DNA of 48,939 bases from Pseudanabaena sp. FACHB-2040 (GCF_014696715.1 NZ_JACJQO010000042.1:1-48939), one strand, 5' to 3'. Positions 15,989-24,582 are shown, counted from the first letter of the stretch. Translations and numbers: made by a program. Notes: generated by a model from the sequence alone, not told the origin.

Positions 15989-16453
15989 ATGCACCGGAAA
16001 AGTTTTATGCCGACTCCGCCAATCCTTCAGCTCCACCAAGCCCTAGAAGCCGTCGCGCCCATTGATGGCGTGGCGGATCTGGGAGACGGCACCTATCGCA
16101 TTGACTTCAGCGATTCAGCCACTTCAGAGCAGCAAGCTGCTGCAGAGGAACTGGCCAAGATCTGGCAGCCTGAGCCTGAGCAGGAGTGGGCCAAATTCAC
16201 CGACGCCCTGGCTCAGGTGACAGGCTTCTACGCTGCGGTGGCCCAGTCCCCTATGTGCTCATTCATCACAGCTCGCATGGTGCGACTGGCCAGCAGAGAG
16301 GCCTTTCAGGACGCAGCTGACCCGCTGCTGCAGATCTGGAATGCAGCCCCGCCGAACCTGACTGCCGAGCAGCGGGCTGCGGTGCAAGCCCTAGCCGATG
16401 CTCACCACCTCCCCCTAGCCTTCCGTGCCAGCAATCAGATTGAGGTGCAGTAA
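15989..16453 (+). CDS. Unassigned head-tail region protein
   Basis: 154 aa from the ATG at 15989, with GGGAG just upstream; a second ATG at 16007 is possible. The middle is helical and acidic (SEQQAAAEELAKIWQPEPEQ), followed by FYAAVAQSPMCSFITARMV and a C-terminal part FRASNQIEVQ. It begins a new transcription unit after the dyad region and is TAATG-coupled to the next gene. No family recognised. Its place before the neck genes suggests a role in head completion or tail start. Confidence 0.45.
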   Translation: MHRKSFMPTPPILQLHQALEAVAPIDGVADLGDGTYRIDFSDSATSEQQAAAEELAKIWQPEPEQEWAKFTDALAQVTGFYAAVAQSPMCSFITARMVRLASREAFQDAADPLLQIWNAAPPNLTAEQRAAVQALADAHHLPLAFRASNQIEVQ

Positions 16454-16929
16454 TGGCGTCCCCTCTGGCTAGATACGCAAATCTGAGCCTGCTCTTTCAG
16501 GTGCCCACCGGCGAGCCGATCGAGAATGCTGACGGGGATGTTGCGATCGCAACGGTGCCCCTGCCGGTGGTGGCCTACGTCAAGCAGCAGTCGAGGAGCA
16601 ACACGCCCCGCCAGGATGGGGAGCTGTGCCAAACCAATCTCAGTGGGTTCTACCTGGCCCCTCAAATCATCCCGGCTGAGGTTGAGGGTGAGTCGGTGGC
16701 TGAGGCTATCGAGTGGGATTTAGAAGGCGGGTTCATCCTGCCTGCTGATGGCTGGGCCACGCTCGCGGAGTATGAGACCTTCATCACGGCCAACACGACC
16801 CGCATCCGGCGGCGCAGCGAGTTTGTGTATGCTCCCAACCTGCTCAACCAATTCGGCGTAGACCGGCTGCTGGGGCAGAAGCTGGAGGGTTTCCTGATCC
16901 AGCGTTCCGACTGGGTCAACAAGGTTTAG
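16453..16929 (+). CDS. Putative neck / head-closure protein
   Basis: 158 aa, mainly predicted beta strands (LSLLFQVPTGEPI, VAIATVPLPVVAYVKQ) with a C-terminal RLLGQKLEGFLIQRSDW element. Small beta proteins just upstream of the gpG-type and gp37-type genes commonly close the head. It is coupled to its neighbour by TAATG, and the next start lies 2 nt after its stop. No definite family was recognised. Confidence 0.45.
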   Translation: MASPLARYANLSLLFQVPTGEPIENADGDVAIATVPLPVVAYVKQQSRSNTPRQDGELCQTNLSGFYLAPQIIPAEVEGESVAEAIEWDLEGGFILPADGWATLAEYETFITANTTRIRRRSEFVYAPNLLNQFGVDRLLGQKLEGFLIQRSDWVNKV

Positions 16930-16931
16930 TT

Positions 16932-17345
16932 GTGATTCGGGTCAAAGTTAAGTCGGCCAGTGCGCTCAAGAAGCTGGCGACTCTGGCTGAAAAGGCCAAG
17001 CACATGGATCGGCCCCTGCGGCAGGGTGCGCTTTACAAAGAGCGCTCTACCAAAGAGCAATTTGCTAGTGAAACCGACCCAGATGGGGCCGCCTGGGCAC
17101 CGCTGGCTCGCAGCACCCTCAGACGGAAGAAAACCAGCTCGATCCTACGCGAAACCGGCTCGACAGCGGTTTCTGTCGCGATGGTCGGCCCTTCTGGGCT
17201 GGTGGTGCGCGTTGTGGTGGGGACGGGCTATGCAATCTACCACCAGACGGGTACGACGAAGATGCCTCAGCGCAAAATTCTGGGCTGGGCGGACAAAGAC
17301 CGAGAAAAAATTGCCAAAATTTTTGAGCGCTACTTTAGCGTCTAA
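16932..17345 (+). CDS. Virion morphogenesis protein (Mu gpG / P2 gpS-like)
   Basis: 137 aa, GTG start. The motif order is that of phage tail completion proteins: N-terminal IRVKVKSASALKKLATLAEK, then STKEQFASETDPDGAAWAPL, STLRRKKTSSILRETG, and GTGYAIYHQTGTTKMPQRK near the end. That last Gly/His/Pro-rich block (H-Q-x-G-x-x-x-x-P-x-R) is diagnostic. The protein acts at the head-tail junction. It is followed by a gene of the gp37 type, as in Mu-like modules. Confidence 0.85.
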   Translation: MIRVKVKSASALKKLATLAEKAKHMDRPLRQGALYKERSTKEQFASETDPDGAAWAPLARSTLRRKKTSSILRETGSTAVSVAMVGPSGLVVRVVVGTGYAIYHQTGTTKMPQRKILGWADKDREKIAKIFERYFSV

Positions 17346-17365
17346 CGGCCTGCTCGATCCGCACA

Positions 17366-17378
17366 GGGAATACTGCGA
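17366..17378 (+). promoter_or_regulatory. Late-type motif before gp37-like gene
   Basis: GGGAATACTGCGA lies 38 nt before the start at 17404. It is followed by a HIP1 site, and the 18-mer TACTGCGATCGCAACCCT here also occurs at 13807. Confidence 0.5.
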
Positions 17379-17403
17379 TCGCAACCCTCTGAGCAAAAAC
17401 CTC

Positions 17404-17937
17404 ATGGATCTCAGCCCTGCAGAACAGTCTATTAAGGTCCGGCTAGCCCCCCTCAAGCAATTGGGCCTGCGCACCCTGCCTGAGACGGCAGCTGAGGCAG
17501 GCGTGGTAAGCGGCAATGGAACCCTGACCCTGCAATGGACCTCTGACGAACCCGGCGCGGCCACCGACACAATGAGCCGAATGCAGGACTGCGCGGTCAA
17601 TTGGGAAATTGACGGGCGTGTGCGTGGCCTGCGTAACCCCACTCAGGGACTGATCAAAATACGGCAGCTGCTCTACTGGCTGACCATTGGCTTTAAGCCA
17701 GACGGCTGCGGCCCGCTCTACGCTACGGGGTTTCAGTTTCTTGAGCGTGAGAACAACTACTGGCGGTTCAAATATCAGATGGCCTGCAAGAGCAAGCTGA
17801 TTGGCCTTGGCATGGAAGAACCCGGCGACCTGGGTGTGAACCTGAGAGAAATCTTCTTCGACGCCGTGGAGTTGAGCGATCGCTACGGCATCAGCATCTC
17901 GGAGGGAGACCTGCCAGAACCGCCCCCAATTATCTAG
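17404..17937 (+). CDS. Gp37-like tail protein (Mu gp37 / DUF1834 type)
   Basis: 177 aa from the ATG at 17404; the frame is open upstream to 16960 but there overlaps the gpG gene in another frame. The pattern ADTMSRMQDCAVNWEIDGRV followed by RNPTQGLIKIRQLLYWLTIG and a C-terminal PDGCGPLYATGFQFLERENN resembles gp37/tail-terminator proteins: DxC-x-W-E-I/V, then a helix that closes the tube end. It precedes the sheath as in Mu. Family placement is by pattern. Confidence 0.65.
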   Translation: MDLSPAEQSIKVRLAPLKQLGLRTLPETAAEAGVVSGNGTLTLQWTSDEPGAATDTMSRMQDCAVNWEIDGRVRGLRNPTQGLIKIRQLLYWLTIGFKPDGCGPLYATGFQFLERENNYWRFKYQMACKSKLIGLGMEEPGDLGVNLREIFFDAVELSDRYGISISEGDLPEPPPII

Positions 17938-17949
17938 GGAACACTGCGG
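17934..17949 (+). promoter_or_regulatory. Late-type motif before sheath operon
   Basis: CTAGGGAACACTGCGG overlaps the stop of the gp37-like gene and starts 40 nt before the next ATG. It is the exact 16-mer of 9686-9701. Confidence 0.6.
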
Positions 17950-17973
17950 GGGACAAAGCATTTTGGCCCCGCC

Positions 17974-18225
17974 ATGCCCAGATATCTCTACAGCGGCCCC
18001 AGAACCGCCATCAGCCTTCCCCCTGCCTCTGAGGGCCAACCGCCTCAGGAGGTGGCTTTGGTTCCCCATCAGGAGGTGGAGCTGCCTGCTGAGCTGCCCT
18101 ATGTGCAGCGGCTGGTTGGCAAAGGCCAGCTGGTTGCGATCGCAGCAGAGCCTGAGGCAGAAGCTGAGCCCAAACCCACGCGCAGCCGCACCACCCGCAC
18201 AACCAAGGAAGAGGGGGATAGTTAA
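17974..18225 (+). CDS. Small pre-sheath protein (gp38-like position)
   Basis: 83 aa. The N-terminus PRYLYSGPRTAISL and the middle LPYVQRLVGKGQLVAI look folded, and the C-terminal third is charged and disordered (EAEAEPKPTRSRTTRTTKEE). It is coupled to the sheath gene by TAATG. A small protein in this spot is usual in Mu-like tail modules (gp38). Function unknown; perhaps it helps sheath or tube start. Confidence 0.55.
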   Translation: MPRYLYSGPRTAISLPPASEGQPPQEVALVPHQEVELPAELPYVQRLVGKGQLVAIAAEPEAEAEPKPTRSRTTRTTKEEGDS

Positions 18226-19733
18226 TGGTTACAGGTTTTTCCCACGGCGTATTTACCCGCTACGTCGATACCGTCCCCCGCCCAGTCACGGTGGTTCCCA
18301 GCGCAGTGATTGCGATTGTGGGCACTGCGCCAACCTACCGATTGGCAGCTGTTGACAGGCATTTGAACGACCCAGTGCGCGTGATCAACGACGTTGATGA
18401 CGCTCAGTTTGGAGGCCCTAAAAGCATGGGCTTCACTATCCCCTATGCTCTCGACGCACTGCGCGACAACGGCGCGGGCACCGTCGAGATTGTCAACGTC
18501 TTTAATGCGAACGTCCACAAGACCACGGCCCAGGCCGTGAGCCACACCTTCGCAACCACTGGGGCAATGGCTGACAAGCTGCAGCTGCAGCAGGTAACGG
18601 GCACTGCTCCCACCCAGACGGTGGTAAGCGGAACCAAGGCTGAAGGCCTGACGGACACCTTCACCCTCACCAACCAGGCCGGGGGCACGACCTACGCGGC
18701 GGGCACCGACTACACGTATGACGCCATCACGGGCATCGTCTCTCGCGTGAGCGGCGGCACTATCCCCAGCGGAAGTCAGGTCAAAGTGACCTACACCTAC
18801 GCTGACCCATCGAAAGCAACCTCGACTGACGTTGTTGGGGCGGTCACCAATGGCGATCGCACTGGCCTGCAGGCGCTCAAGGATATCTACAACCTGCGTG
18901 GCTACCGGCCCAAAATCATTATCTGTCCTGGCTTTAGCGACCTGACCACGGTGGCTGCTGAGATGGGTGCGATCGCAAATGACCTGGAAGCCTACTACAT
19001 CCTCGACAGCGCGGTGGGCCTCACTCGGGATGAGGCTGTTGCAGGCCGAGCTGGGACATCGCCAGCGGCCAACTTCGGCACGGCATCCCGGCGGGCCATC
19101 TTGGCCTACCCCCGCGTCTATGACACGCAAGAGGTGCCTCAGTTACAACCCTATAGCCAGTATCTGGCTGGCGTGATGGCCAACACCGACGCTGAGCTGG
19201 GCTACTGGTGGAGCCCTTCTAACAAGCCAATCCAGGGGATTACGGGCGTTGAGCGCCGCCTGACGGCAGATTTTACCGACCCCAATACGGACGTGACAGC
19301 CCTCAACGCGGCTGGCGTGACCACCATTTACAACAATTTCGGCAGCGGGTTCCTGGTGTGGGGCAACCGCTCTGCGCTGTACCCCAGCGACACCACGCCG
19401 CTCAACTTTATCGCCGTGGGCCGCACGCTGGACATCTTCCACGAGTCGCTGCAGCGGGCCTCGCTCCCGTTTGTAGACCGGCCCATCAACAACGCTCTGA
19501 TCGATGCGATCGTCGAAACCGGCAATGGTTTCATCCGTGAGCAGGTCATCCTGGGGGCGCTGCTGGAGGGCTCAAAACTGTTTTACGACAAGGCTAAAAA
19601 CCCGCCCACCTCGCTGGCTGCGGGCCGCATCGTGTTCAGCATCAGCATGATGATCCCGACCCCCGCCGAGACCATCATCTTCGAGACCACGCTCGATATC
19701 AACCTGCTCGGCAATCTGGGAGGCAATAGCTAA
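18225..19733 (+). CDS. Tail sheath protein
   Basis: 502 aa. The N-terminus FSHGVFTRYVDTVPRPVTVV then SAVIAIVGTAP is typical of sheath subunits. An inserted beta domain follows (about 110-200, with the TYAAGTDYTYDAITG repeat-like strand common in sheath insertions), then PKIIICPGFSDLTTVAAEM and the C-terminal RTLDIFHESLQRASLPFVDR and IVFSISMMIPTPAETI. These match P2 FI/Mu L sheath proteins. It forms the contractile outer tail. The tube gene follows without a gap. Confidence 0.95.
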   Translation: MVTGFSHGVFTRYVDTVPRPVTVVPSAVIAIVGTAPTYRLAAVDRHLNDPVRVINDVDDAQFGGPKSMGFTIPYALDALRDNGAGTVEIVNVFNANVHKTTAQAVSHTFATTGAMADKLQLQQVTGTAPTQTVVSGTKAEGLTDTFTLTNQAGGTTYAAGTDYTYDAITGIVSRVSGGTIPSGSQVKVTYTYADPSKATSTDVVGAVTNGDRTGLQALKDIYNLRGYRPKIIICPGFSDLTTVAAEMGAIANDLEAYYILDSAVGLTRDEAVAGRAGTSPAANFGTASRRAILAYPRVYDTQEVPQLQPYSQYLAGVMANTDAELGYWWSPSNKPIQGITGVERRLTADFTDPNTDVTALNAAGVTTIYNNFGSGFLVWGNRSALYPSDTTPLNFIAVGRTLDIFHESLQRASLPFVDRPINNALIDAIVETGNGFIREQVILGALLEGSKLFYDKAKNPPTSLAAGRIVFSISMMIPTPAETIIFETTLDINLLGNLGGNS

Positions 19734-20252
19734 ATGAGCAAAATCTACAACTTCGACACCCTGGCGGTCTGGCTTGACGGTGTTAGCTTGGCAGGCCACA
19801 TCAATGAGGTTGAGCTGCCGGAACTGGAATTTGACATGCGCGAGCACGAGAGCCTAGCGCTGCGGGGCACTAGCGAGTATCCCACTCGCATGAATGCCCT
19901 TGAATGCACCATCACCTGGGCAGACTACACCCCCGAACTGGCCAGGGCAGCAGCCAACCCGTTTAAGGCCGTAAACCTGCAGATGCGAGCCAACTTTGCT
20001 GAATACACGGCTGGCAGCAAGACCGGCGATGTGCTCCAGGTGATCAGCCTAACTGGGCGCTTCAAAAACAATCAGCTGGGCTCCTACAGCCCCGGCGAGA
20101 TGGAGCGCGAGTCAGTCTTGGCCATCGACTACGTGAAAGAGGTCTGGAACGGTCAGGTCATGCTGGAATTCTCTGTCAACCCTCCCATCTACCGCTCTGG
20201 CCCCGGGGCTCCTGACCTGTTCGCGCTACTGAGAGCCAACCTGGGTCTCTAG
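19734..20252 (+). CDS. Tail tube protein (P2 FII-like)
   Basis: 172 aa, start directly abutting the sheath stop. The N-terminus IYNFDTLAVWLDGVSLAGHI then VELPELEFDMREHESLALRG matches P2 FII tubes. Length is as usual. It forms the inner tube through which DNA passes, stacked on the tape measure. The following 53 bases are almost all pyrimidine with no ribosome site, an odd leader for the next gene. Confidence 0.92.
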   Translation: MSKIYNFDTLAVWLDGVSLAGHINEVELPELEFDMREHESLALRGTSEYPTRMNALECTITWADYTPELARAAANPFKAVNLQMRANFAEYTAGSKTGDVLQVISLTGRFKNNQLGSYSPGEMERESVLAIDYVKEVWNGQVMLEFSVNPPIYRSGPGAPDLFALLRANLGL

Positions 20253-20305
20253 CCTTCTACCTTTCATCCTCCGCCCCCTGCCCTCTACCCACTCACCCCT
20301 AAATC

Positions 20306-20716
20306 ATGACCACCAACCTAGAAGTTATCCGCACCCTGGAACCCGCTGCAGCTCCTGCTTCCAGCGTCAGCCTGCCCTCCTCTGATCCGGTGGCTCACGC
20401 CTGGGACGGTCGGCCCATCTACCAGATCTCGGAAGAAGACTTGGATGCGGATGCATATTTCCAATTTCAACGGATGGCCACGCAGAACAAAAAGAACCCC
20501 GATGAGGCCATGCGCTGGCTCATGATTCGGCTGTTCACGCTGGGAGATTGCGATCGCATGACGCTAGACCACATCAGCGGCAAACCCTCGCAGAATCCCC
20601 AGTGCATCGGCTTTAAAGCGCTAGCCATCCTGGGCACGCTCACCGGGCAGTTTGTCTCGGGGATGCCCTCGGGAAAGGACTCGTCCACCTCTGCCGATTT
20701 GCAGGATGGAGTTTAG
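20306..20716 (+). CDS. E: Tail assembly chaperone gpE
   Basis: 136 aa when read without frameshift. The body (PVAHAWDGRPIYQISEEDLD, then PDEAMRWLMIRLFTLGDCDRM) resembles the helical P2 gpE family. At 20671-20677 the sequence G-GGA-AAG lies in the right phase for -1 slippage, and the new frame stays open to 20841. The stop at 20716 ends the short form. It overlaps the gpE' frame and precedes the tape measure, which it should keep soluble during tail assembly. The leader 20253-20305 is pyrimidine-rich. Confidence 0.85.
   Translation: MTTNLEVIRTLEPAAAPASSVSLPSSDPVAHAWDGRPIYQISEEDLDADAYFQFQRMATQNKKNPDEAMRWLMIRLFTLGDCDRMTLDHISGKPSQNPQCIGFKALAILGTLTGQFVSGMPSGKDSSTSADLQDGV
20671..20677 (+). promoter_or_regulatory. 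Programmed -1 frameshift site GGGAAAG
   Basis: The heptamer has the X-XXY-YYZ form in the gpE frame: the last G of TCG, then GGA and AAG. After a -1 slip the reading goes GGG-AAA-GGA and remains open. This is the standard mechanism for gpE/gpE' in P2-like phages. Confidence 0.82.
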
Positions 20717-20841
20717 GCGATTTTAGAGGGCTCTCGGTAGCTGAGCTGCGCTATTGGATTGACGAGATATCAGCAGCTCAGAAGGACGTGGCTGAGGCAG
20801 AAGAGCAGGCCCGACGTGAAGCGGAGAAAAAGCGAAAATGA
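20677..20841 (+). CDS. E': gpE' extension of gpE (frameshift product)
   Basis: Read in the -1 frame from the slip site, this adds 54 residues to the first 124 of gpE, giving about 178 aa. The added part contains AGWSLGDFRGLSVAELRYWI then DEISAAQKDVAEAEEQ, the helix-plus-Trp pattern of GpE' proteins (LS..EL..W). It ends with a basic tail and its TGA overlaps the tape-measure ATG (ATGA). It has no start codon of its own, so it exists only as part of the fusion. Confidence 0.8.
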   Translation, partial: GLVHLCRFAGWSLGDFRGLSVAELRYWIDEISAAQKDVAEAEEQARREAEKKRK

Positions 20842-23081
20842 GCGTCGAGTCACTGCAAATCTTGCTGGAGGCCGTAGACCAGGCCTCTCAACCGATTCAG
20901 GCTGTTGCCGATTCGATTGAGGGGCTAACTAAGCTATCAGGCGACATGAAGTCGCTCGGCCAGGGCGTCTCTGACTTTGGCCAGGGCATGGTCCGCAACG
21001 TCACGCTGCCCATTGTGGCGGGCCTGGGCGAAGCGGCGCGGGTGGCGATTGAATTTGAGTCAGTAATGGCCGACCTGAACAAGGCCTACGGCTTTGAGCA
21101 GGGCACTCAGGAAGCAGCCGAAGGTCAGCGGGTGGTCAAGAAGCTCAGCATGGAGCTGGGACGAATGCCCACCGACATTGCTGCGATCGGCACCGAGGCC
21201 GGTAAGCTCGGCGTCAAATTTGACCAGTTCGAGGACTACACGCGCCTGGTCACCAGTGCGAGCGTGGCCTTTGACATGAGCGCCCAGCAGGCCGGTGAGA
21301 GCATTGGCGTGATTACCAACGTGCTCGGCTACATGGATAACCAGGGTCGGGTCAACATTGAGGGCTTGGGCAAGCTCGGCGATGCCATCAACTTCCTGGC
21401 TGACAGCGGGGCCACCTCCGAGAGCGCCATCATTGGCGTGCTTCAGCGGGCGGGTGGCACGACCCGAACTTTTGGCCTGGCCAGCGAGTCGGCGGCAGCG
21501 CTGGCGGCGAGCTTCCTCAACCTGGGCTACCCCCCTGAGGTGGTGGGGACGGCGCTCAACGGAATGCTGCCAATGCTGCAAAATGCCACCCAGCAGACGA
21601 GCAAATTCCAGCAGACCCTAGAGGATATCGGGCTCCCAGCGGCTGAGCTGGAGAAGATGATCAAGCAGGATGCGGTGGGAGCTATCGACACTCTGCTGCA
21701 GACCATTGCAGACTCGGGCGACACATCGGTCATCTCTAAGATGTTCGGCACCGGCAGCGATGCGGCCATGATGACCAGCATGGTGCAGAACTTGGAGCTA
21801 TTCAGAAAGACCATGGGCAGCCTCGACAAGGTGGAGGCGGGCTCGATGATGGACACGTTTGCCAAGCGCAGTGCCACGACAGCGGCTGGACTAGAGCGGC
21901 TGCGGGCTACCACCTACATCTTGAGAAATGAGATCGGCTCGGCCCTGCTGCCAGCCATCAACAGCATTTTGGGGGCTTTAACGCCTCTCGTGCAAAAGTT
22001 TGCGACCTTTGCAGAAGCCAACCCTCAAATCGTCAAAATGGGCATTGCCCTGCTGCTGGTGGCCGCCGCAATTGGCCCTATTGCGATCGCAATAGGCGGC
22101 GTCATAACCACTCTTGCAGCCATCCCAGCGGCTCTAGCAGGCTGGCAGGCGCTGATGCTGATGTTTGCCTCAGGCGGTGGCATAGCGGCGGCTCTGGGGA
22201 CCGTGAAAGCGATGATCATGGGCGTTGTGACCAGCGCGGCAAGCCTAGGAGCCATCCTGCTTGGGGTGGTCTATGGCGTGTTTGCCCTGGGTGGCGCACT
22301 GATGGGCGTGAGCGTGAGCTTCGGCACCTTTCTGCAGACCATCAAGTTTTCGCTGATGGAGCTGCCTGCCAACCTGGCAGCGCTGCCCGCAGCGGTGGGA
22401 GCAATCTTCTCTGCGATGGCTGCAGCAGCCCGCATGGCTGTGATGAACATCGTCATCACGTTCAGGATGATGGTCACCACCATGAGCAGCGTGTGGGCCC
22501 AGGTGAGGGCGGTGGCCACCGCTGGCGTAATGAGCGTTGTGGCCGCTATTCGCGCCGGAGCATCTGCTGCTGTGAGCGCTGTAACAGGCATGGGCAGTGC
22601 AATTCTCGCTAGCATCCGTGCGATCGCATCCCAAGCATTTGCAGCGGGCAGAAACATCGTCACCCGCATCGCAGACGGCATCAGGTCGGGCATTGGGGCG
22701 GTGCAATCGGCAGTCAGCTCGGTGGCCGCAGCGGTGCGCTCCTTCCTGCCCAACTCGCCGGTGCCAGAAGGGCCTTTGACCATCCTCAACAACCTCAGCA
22801 ACAACCCAGGCACCAAAATCGTGGAGATGCTGGCGGCGGGCATGGCCGGAGCAGCTGGCACCCTGGGCGACACAATGGGTGCGGTGGGTGGCGGCGCGGT
22901 GGGTGGCCTGAATGTGCCGGTGAGCGCCGGCGGCGGCAGCGCCCCTGTGAGCATCGTCGTGCAGGTGAATGGGGTGGGCAATGCGCAGGAGGCTGAGGCT
23001 ATTGGCGACAGCTTCGCTCAGCGGGTGCGCCAGGTGTTAAGCGACGTGGAGCGGCAGAAGGCACGAGTCAGCTATGGTTAA
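20838..23081 (+). CDS. T: Tail tape measure protein
   Basis: 747 aa. The TP901-type tape-measure domain is clear in the first half: residues ~1-60 are coiled coil (SIEGLTKLSGDMKSLGQGVS), then FESVMADLNKAYGFEQGTQE, KLSMELGRMPTDIAAIGTEA and GYPPEVVGTALNGMLPMLQN. Three or more hydrophobic segments lie around 385-480 (GIALLLVAAAIGPIAIAIGG and following), probably for host membrane insertion. The end has FLPNSPVPEGPLTILNN, usual in this family. Length sets tail length; at 747 aa the tail is of medium length. Confidence 0.93.
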   Translation: MSVESLQILLEAVDQASQPIQAVADSIEGLTKLSGDMKSLGQGVSDFGQGMVRNVTLPIVAGLGEAARVAIEFESVMADLNKAYGFEQGTQEAAEGQRVVKKLSMELGRMPTDIAAIGTEAGKLGVKFDQFEDYTRLVTSASVAFDMSAQQAGESIGVITNVLGYMDNQGRVNIEGLGKLGDAINFLADSGATSESAIIGVLQRAGGTTRTFGLASESAAALAASFLNLGYPPEVVGTALNGMLPMLQNATQQTSKFQQTLEDIGLPAAELEKMIKQDAVGAIDTLLQTIADSGDTSVISKMFGTGSDAAMMTSMVQNLELFRKTMGSLDKVEAGSMMDTFAKRSATTAAGLERLRATTYILRNEIGSALLPAINSILGALTPLVQKFATFAEANPQIVKMGIALLLVAAAIGPIAIAIGGVITTLAAIPAALAGWQALMLMFASGGGIAAALGTVKAMIMGVVTSAASLGAILLGVVYGVFALGGALMGVSVSFGTFLQTIKFSLMELPANLAALPAAVGAIFSAMAAAARMAVMNIVITFRMMVTTMSSVWAQVRAVATAGVMSVVAAIRAGASAAVSAVTGMGSAILASIRAIASQAFAAGRNIVTRIADGIRSGIGAVQSAVSSVAAAVRSFLPNSPVPEGPLTILNNLSNNPGTKIVEMLAAGMAGAAGTLGDTMGAVGGGAVGGLNVPVSAGGGSAPVSIVVQVNGVGNAQEAEAIGDSFAQRVRQVLSDVERQKARVSYG

Positions 23082-23553
23082 CAGCGCCATTACCCCTAAC
23101 AAACGGCCTAAAGCAGGCACCCAACCCTTTGGCCTGCTGGGCGATATCGAGATTGAGGTCAGCCTGGCCCCGCGCAAATTTAGCTACAACGAGGGCAGCA
23201 GCTTTGCCGAGCACCCCCGCATTGAGGGCACACCAACCCTCCAATACACGGGGGAGGAGCTGCGCAACCTCGATTTGGCGTTTCGGTTTCACTTTGGCTG
23301 GTGCAACCCGGATGAGCAGCTGAAGAAACTGCAGAAAGCCCGGCGCGATCGCAAGCCGATGCTGCTGCTGATTGGCACTGGCAGGTTCAAGACCTACTAC
23401 GTGATTGAGGAGATCAAAGTTGCGCTGACGGACTGCCTGCCCGACGGCGTGACCCTCTCGATTGAGGTTGATGTAAAGCTGGTCGAGACGACTGATCGGC
23501 CTAAGCCGCTGAGCTTGCAGTCCGCCAGCCCCTTCAAGAAGAGGTTGGTCTGA
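23074..23553 (+). CDS. U: Tail protein gpU-like
   Basis: 159 aa, overlapping the tape measure by 8 nt. It has the gpU pattern: N-terminal GLLGDIEIEVSLAPRKFSYN, middle QYTGEELRNLDLAFRFHFGW and C-terminal LTDCLPDGVTLSIEVDVKLV. P2 gpU is found right after T and acts at the tail end or tube cap. The gene is coupled to gpX by an ATGA-type junction. Confidence 0.8.
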   Translation: MVNSAITPNKRPKAGTQPFGLLGDIEIEVSLAPRKFSYNEGSSFAEHPRIEGTPTLQYTGEELRNLDLAFRFHFGWCNPDEQLKKLQKARRDRKPMLLLIGTGRFKTYYVIEEIKVALTDCLPDGVTLSIEVDVKLVETTDRPKPLSLQSASPFKKRLV

Positions 23554-23771
23554 TGGAATTCACGGCATATCAGACTCTGCAGGGGCAACGGTGGGACGCG
23601 ATCGCTCAGGCGGTCTACGGCTCACCCTATGCCTATGAGGGCATCATTTTCGCTAATCCCCAGTACCGGCACCTGCTACAGCTGCCGGGGGGCGTGGTGC
23701 TGCGCATTCCGGTGGTGGCTCAGACCGAGCCGACGATTCCCAAGGAACTGCTGCCGCCGTGGAAGCGCTAG
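23553..23771 (+). CDS. X: Tail protein gpX (LysM-like)
   Basis: 72 aa, the last gene of this late segment. It shows the small LysM-like fold of phage tail X: AYQTLQGQRWDAIAQAVYGS then YEGIIFANPQYRHLLQLPGG and VVLRIPVV. In P2 it attaches at the baseplate hub and is followed by D. Here gpD lies 2.8 kb further on, after a leftward operon. Its stop overlaps the 3' end of that operon by 4 nt. Confidence 0.85.
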   Translation: MEFTAYQTLQGQRWDAIAQAVYGSPYAYEGIIFANPQYRHLLQLPGGVVLRIPVVAQTEPTIPKELLPPWKR

Positions 23772-24268
23772 ACCCTATCAGGGCAGAGCTGTGCTGGCGG
23801 CCCGCTGGGGTTCACCGCACATGGCATGAAGGGATTCGGGTCGAAGTACTTGCAGCCGGGGCAGCCTGCAAAGCGGGATACGGCTGGAGGTGAGGGTGGT
23901 GGGGCAGCTGGCGGGTCGATGATGCAGCGGCAACGCGGGAGCGGCGGCAGGGATGCCCATCGCTCTCGGAACGCCTCACTAGCAGCAAGAAGCTCTGGGC
24001 CAAGATTCTCAAAGACTTTTGTTGCTGCTCGAAGCGCCGCCGCCAATGGCTCAATATTCACTGAAATTCGTAACTGCATCGACCGCCGATGGTGCAGCTT
24101 TCCACCTCGGTATCTGAGCTTGCCGGTAGTCAGCAGGGTGTAAATGCGCTGATACGAAAGCCCAGACTCGGCTCTGTAGGCTGCGATCGCAACCTGGGCC
24201 GAGTCTGGGCTGATTTGGAATAGCTGAGTCATTACCACGGTTAGGCGGACAATGTGGCGCTCAGTCAT
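23768..24268 (-). CDS. HTH protein with C-terminal cysteine motif
   Basis: 166 aa, the last gene of the leftward early operon. A HTH_17/MerR-like segment is seen near residues 35-60 (GLSYQRIYTLLTTGKLRYRG). A proline-rich linker follows, then a C-terminal CPGCKYFDPNPFMPCAVNPS and LCPDRV, a Cys motif known from many cyanobacterial hypothetical proteins. It may be a small regulator or nuclease-like factor. ATG at 24268. Function not known. Confidence 0.5.
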   Translation of the reverse strand: MTERHIVRLTVVMTQLFQISPDSAQVAIAAYRAESGLSYQRIYTLLTTGKLRYRGGKLHHRRSMQLRISVNIEPLAAALRAATKVFENLGPELLAASEAFRERWASLPPLPRCRCIIDPPAAPPPSPPAVSRFAGCPGCKYFDPNPFMPCAVNPSGPPAQLCPDRV

Positions 24269-24303
24269 GGCGAGTTGATTGAGAGATGTCCAATTCTACC
24301 CAC

Positions 24304-24582
24304 TCACATCGGGTCGATCCCAATAACCAGCGCCTGGTCTAGCCACTGGCTAATCGTCGCTCTGTTGCCGCCGGTGACCATCGCATCAAAGCTCTGCCGC
24401 AGCACCTCTAGCTGGCCAGTATCGTCGCGCCACCCTGGGTAAAAGGCCCAGATCCGGAAATAGGCAGCCAGGTGCGATCGCTCTTCGGCTGTCAGCTCCC
24501 GATCTTCTGTGCAGTAGACCTTTACGGCTTTGGCCAGCTCGCCGCTGGTCTCGTTTCGCCAGTAGACAAGGATGTTTTCCAC
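24304..24582 (-). CDS. Hypothetical early protein
   Basis: 92 aa from a GTG at 24582, chosen because GGAGG lies 5 nt upstream and the start overlaps the previous stop as TAGTG. Helical, acidic (DRELTAEERSHLAAYFRIWA), with FYPGWRDDTGQLEVLRQSFD and TISQWLDQALVIG. No family recognised. It belongs to the early operon with the Rad52-like gene. Confidence 0.5.
   Translation of the reverse strand: MENILVYWRNETSGELAKAVKVYCTEDRELTAEERSHLAAYFRIWAFYPGWRDDTGQLEVLRQSFDAMVTGGNRATISQWLDQALVIGIDPM

Noticed and set aside
18222-19130. 302-residue minus-strand frame opposite the sheath gene
   Set aside because: The sheath gene on the plus strand is unmistakable and the antisense product has no family features.
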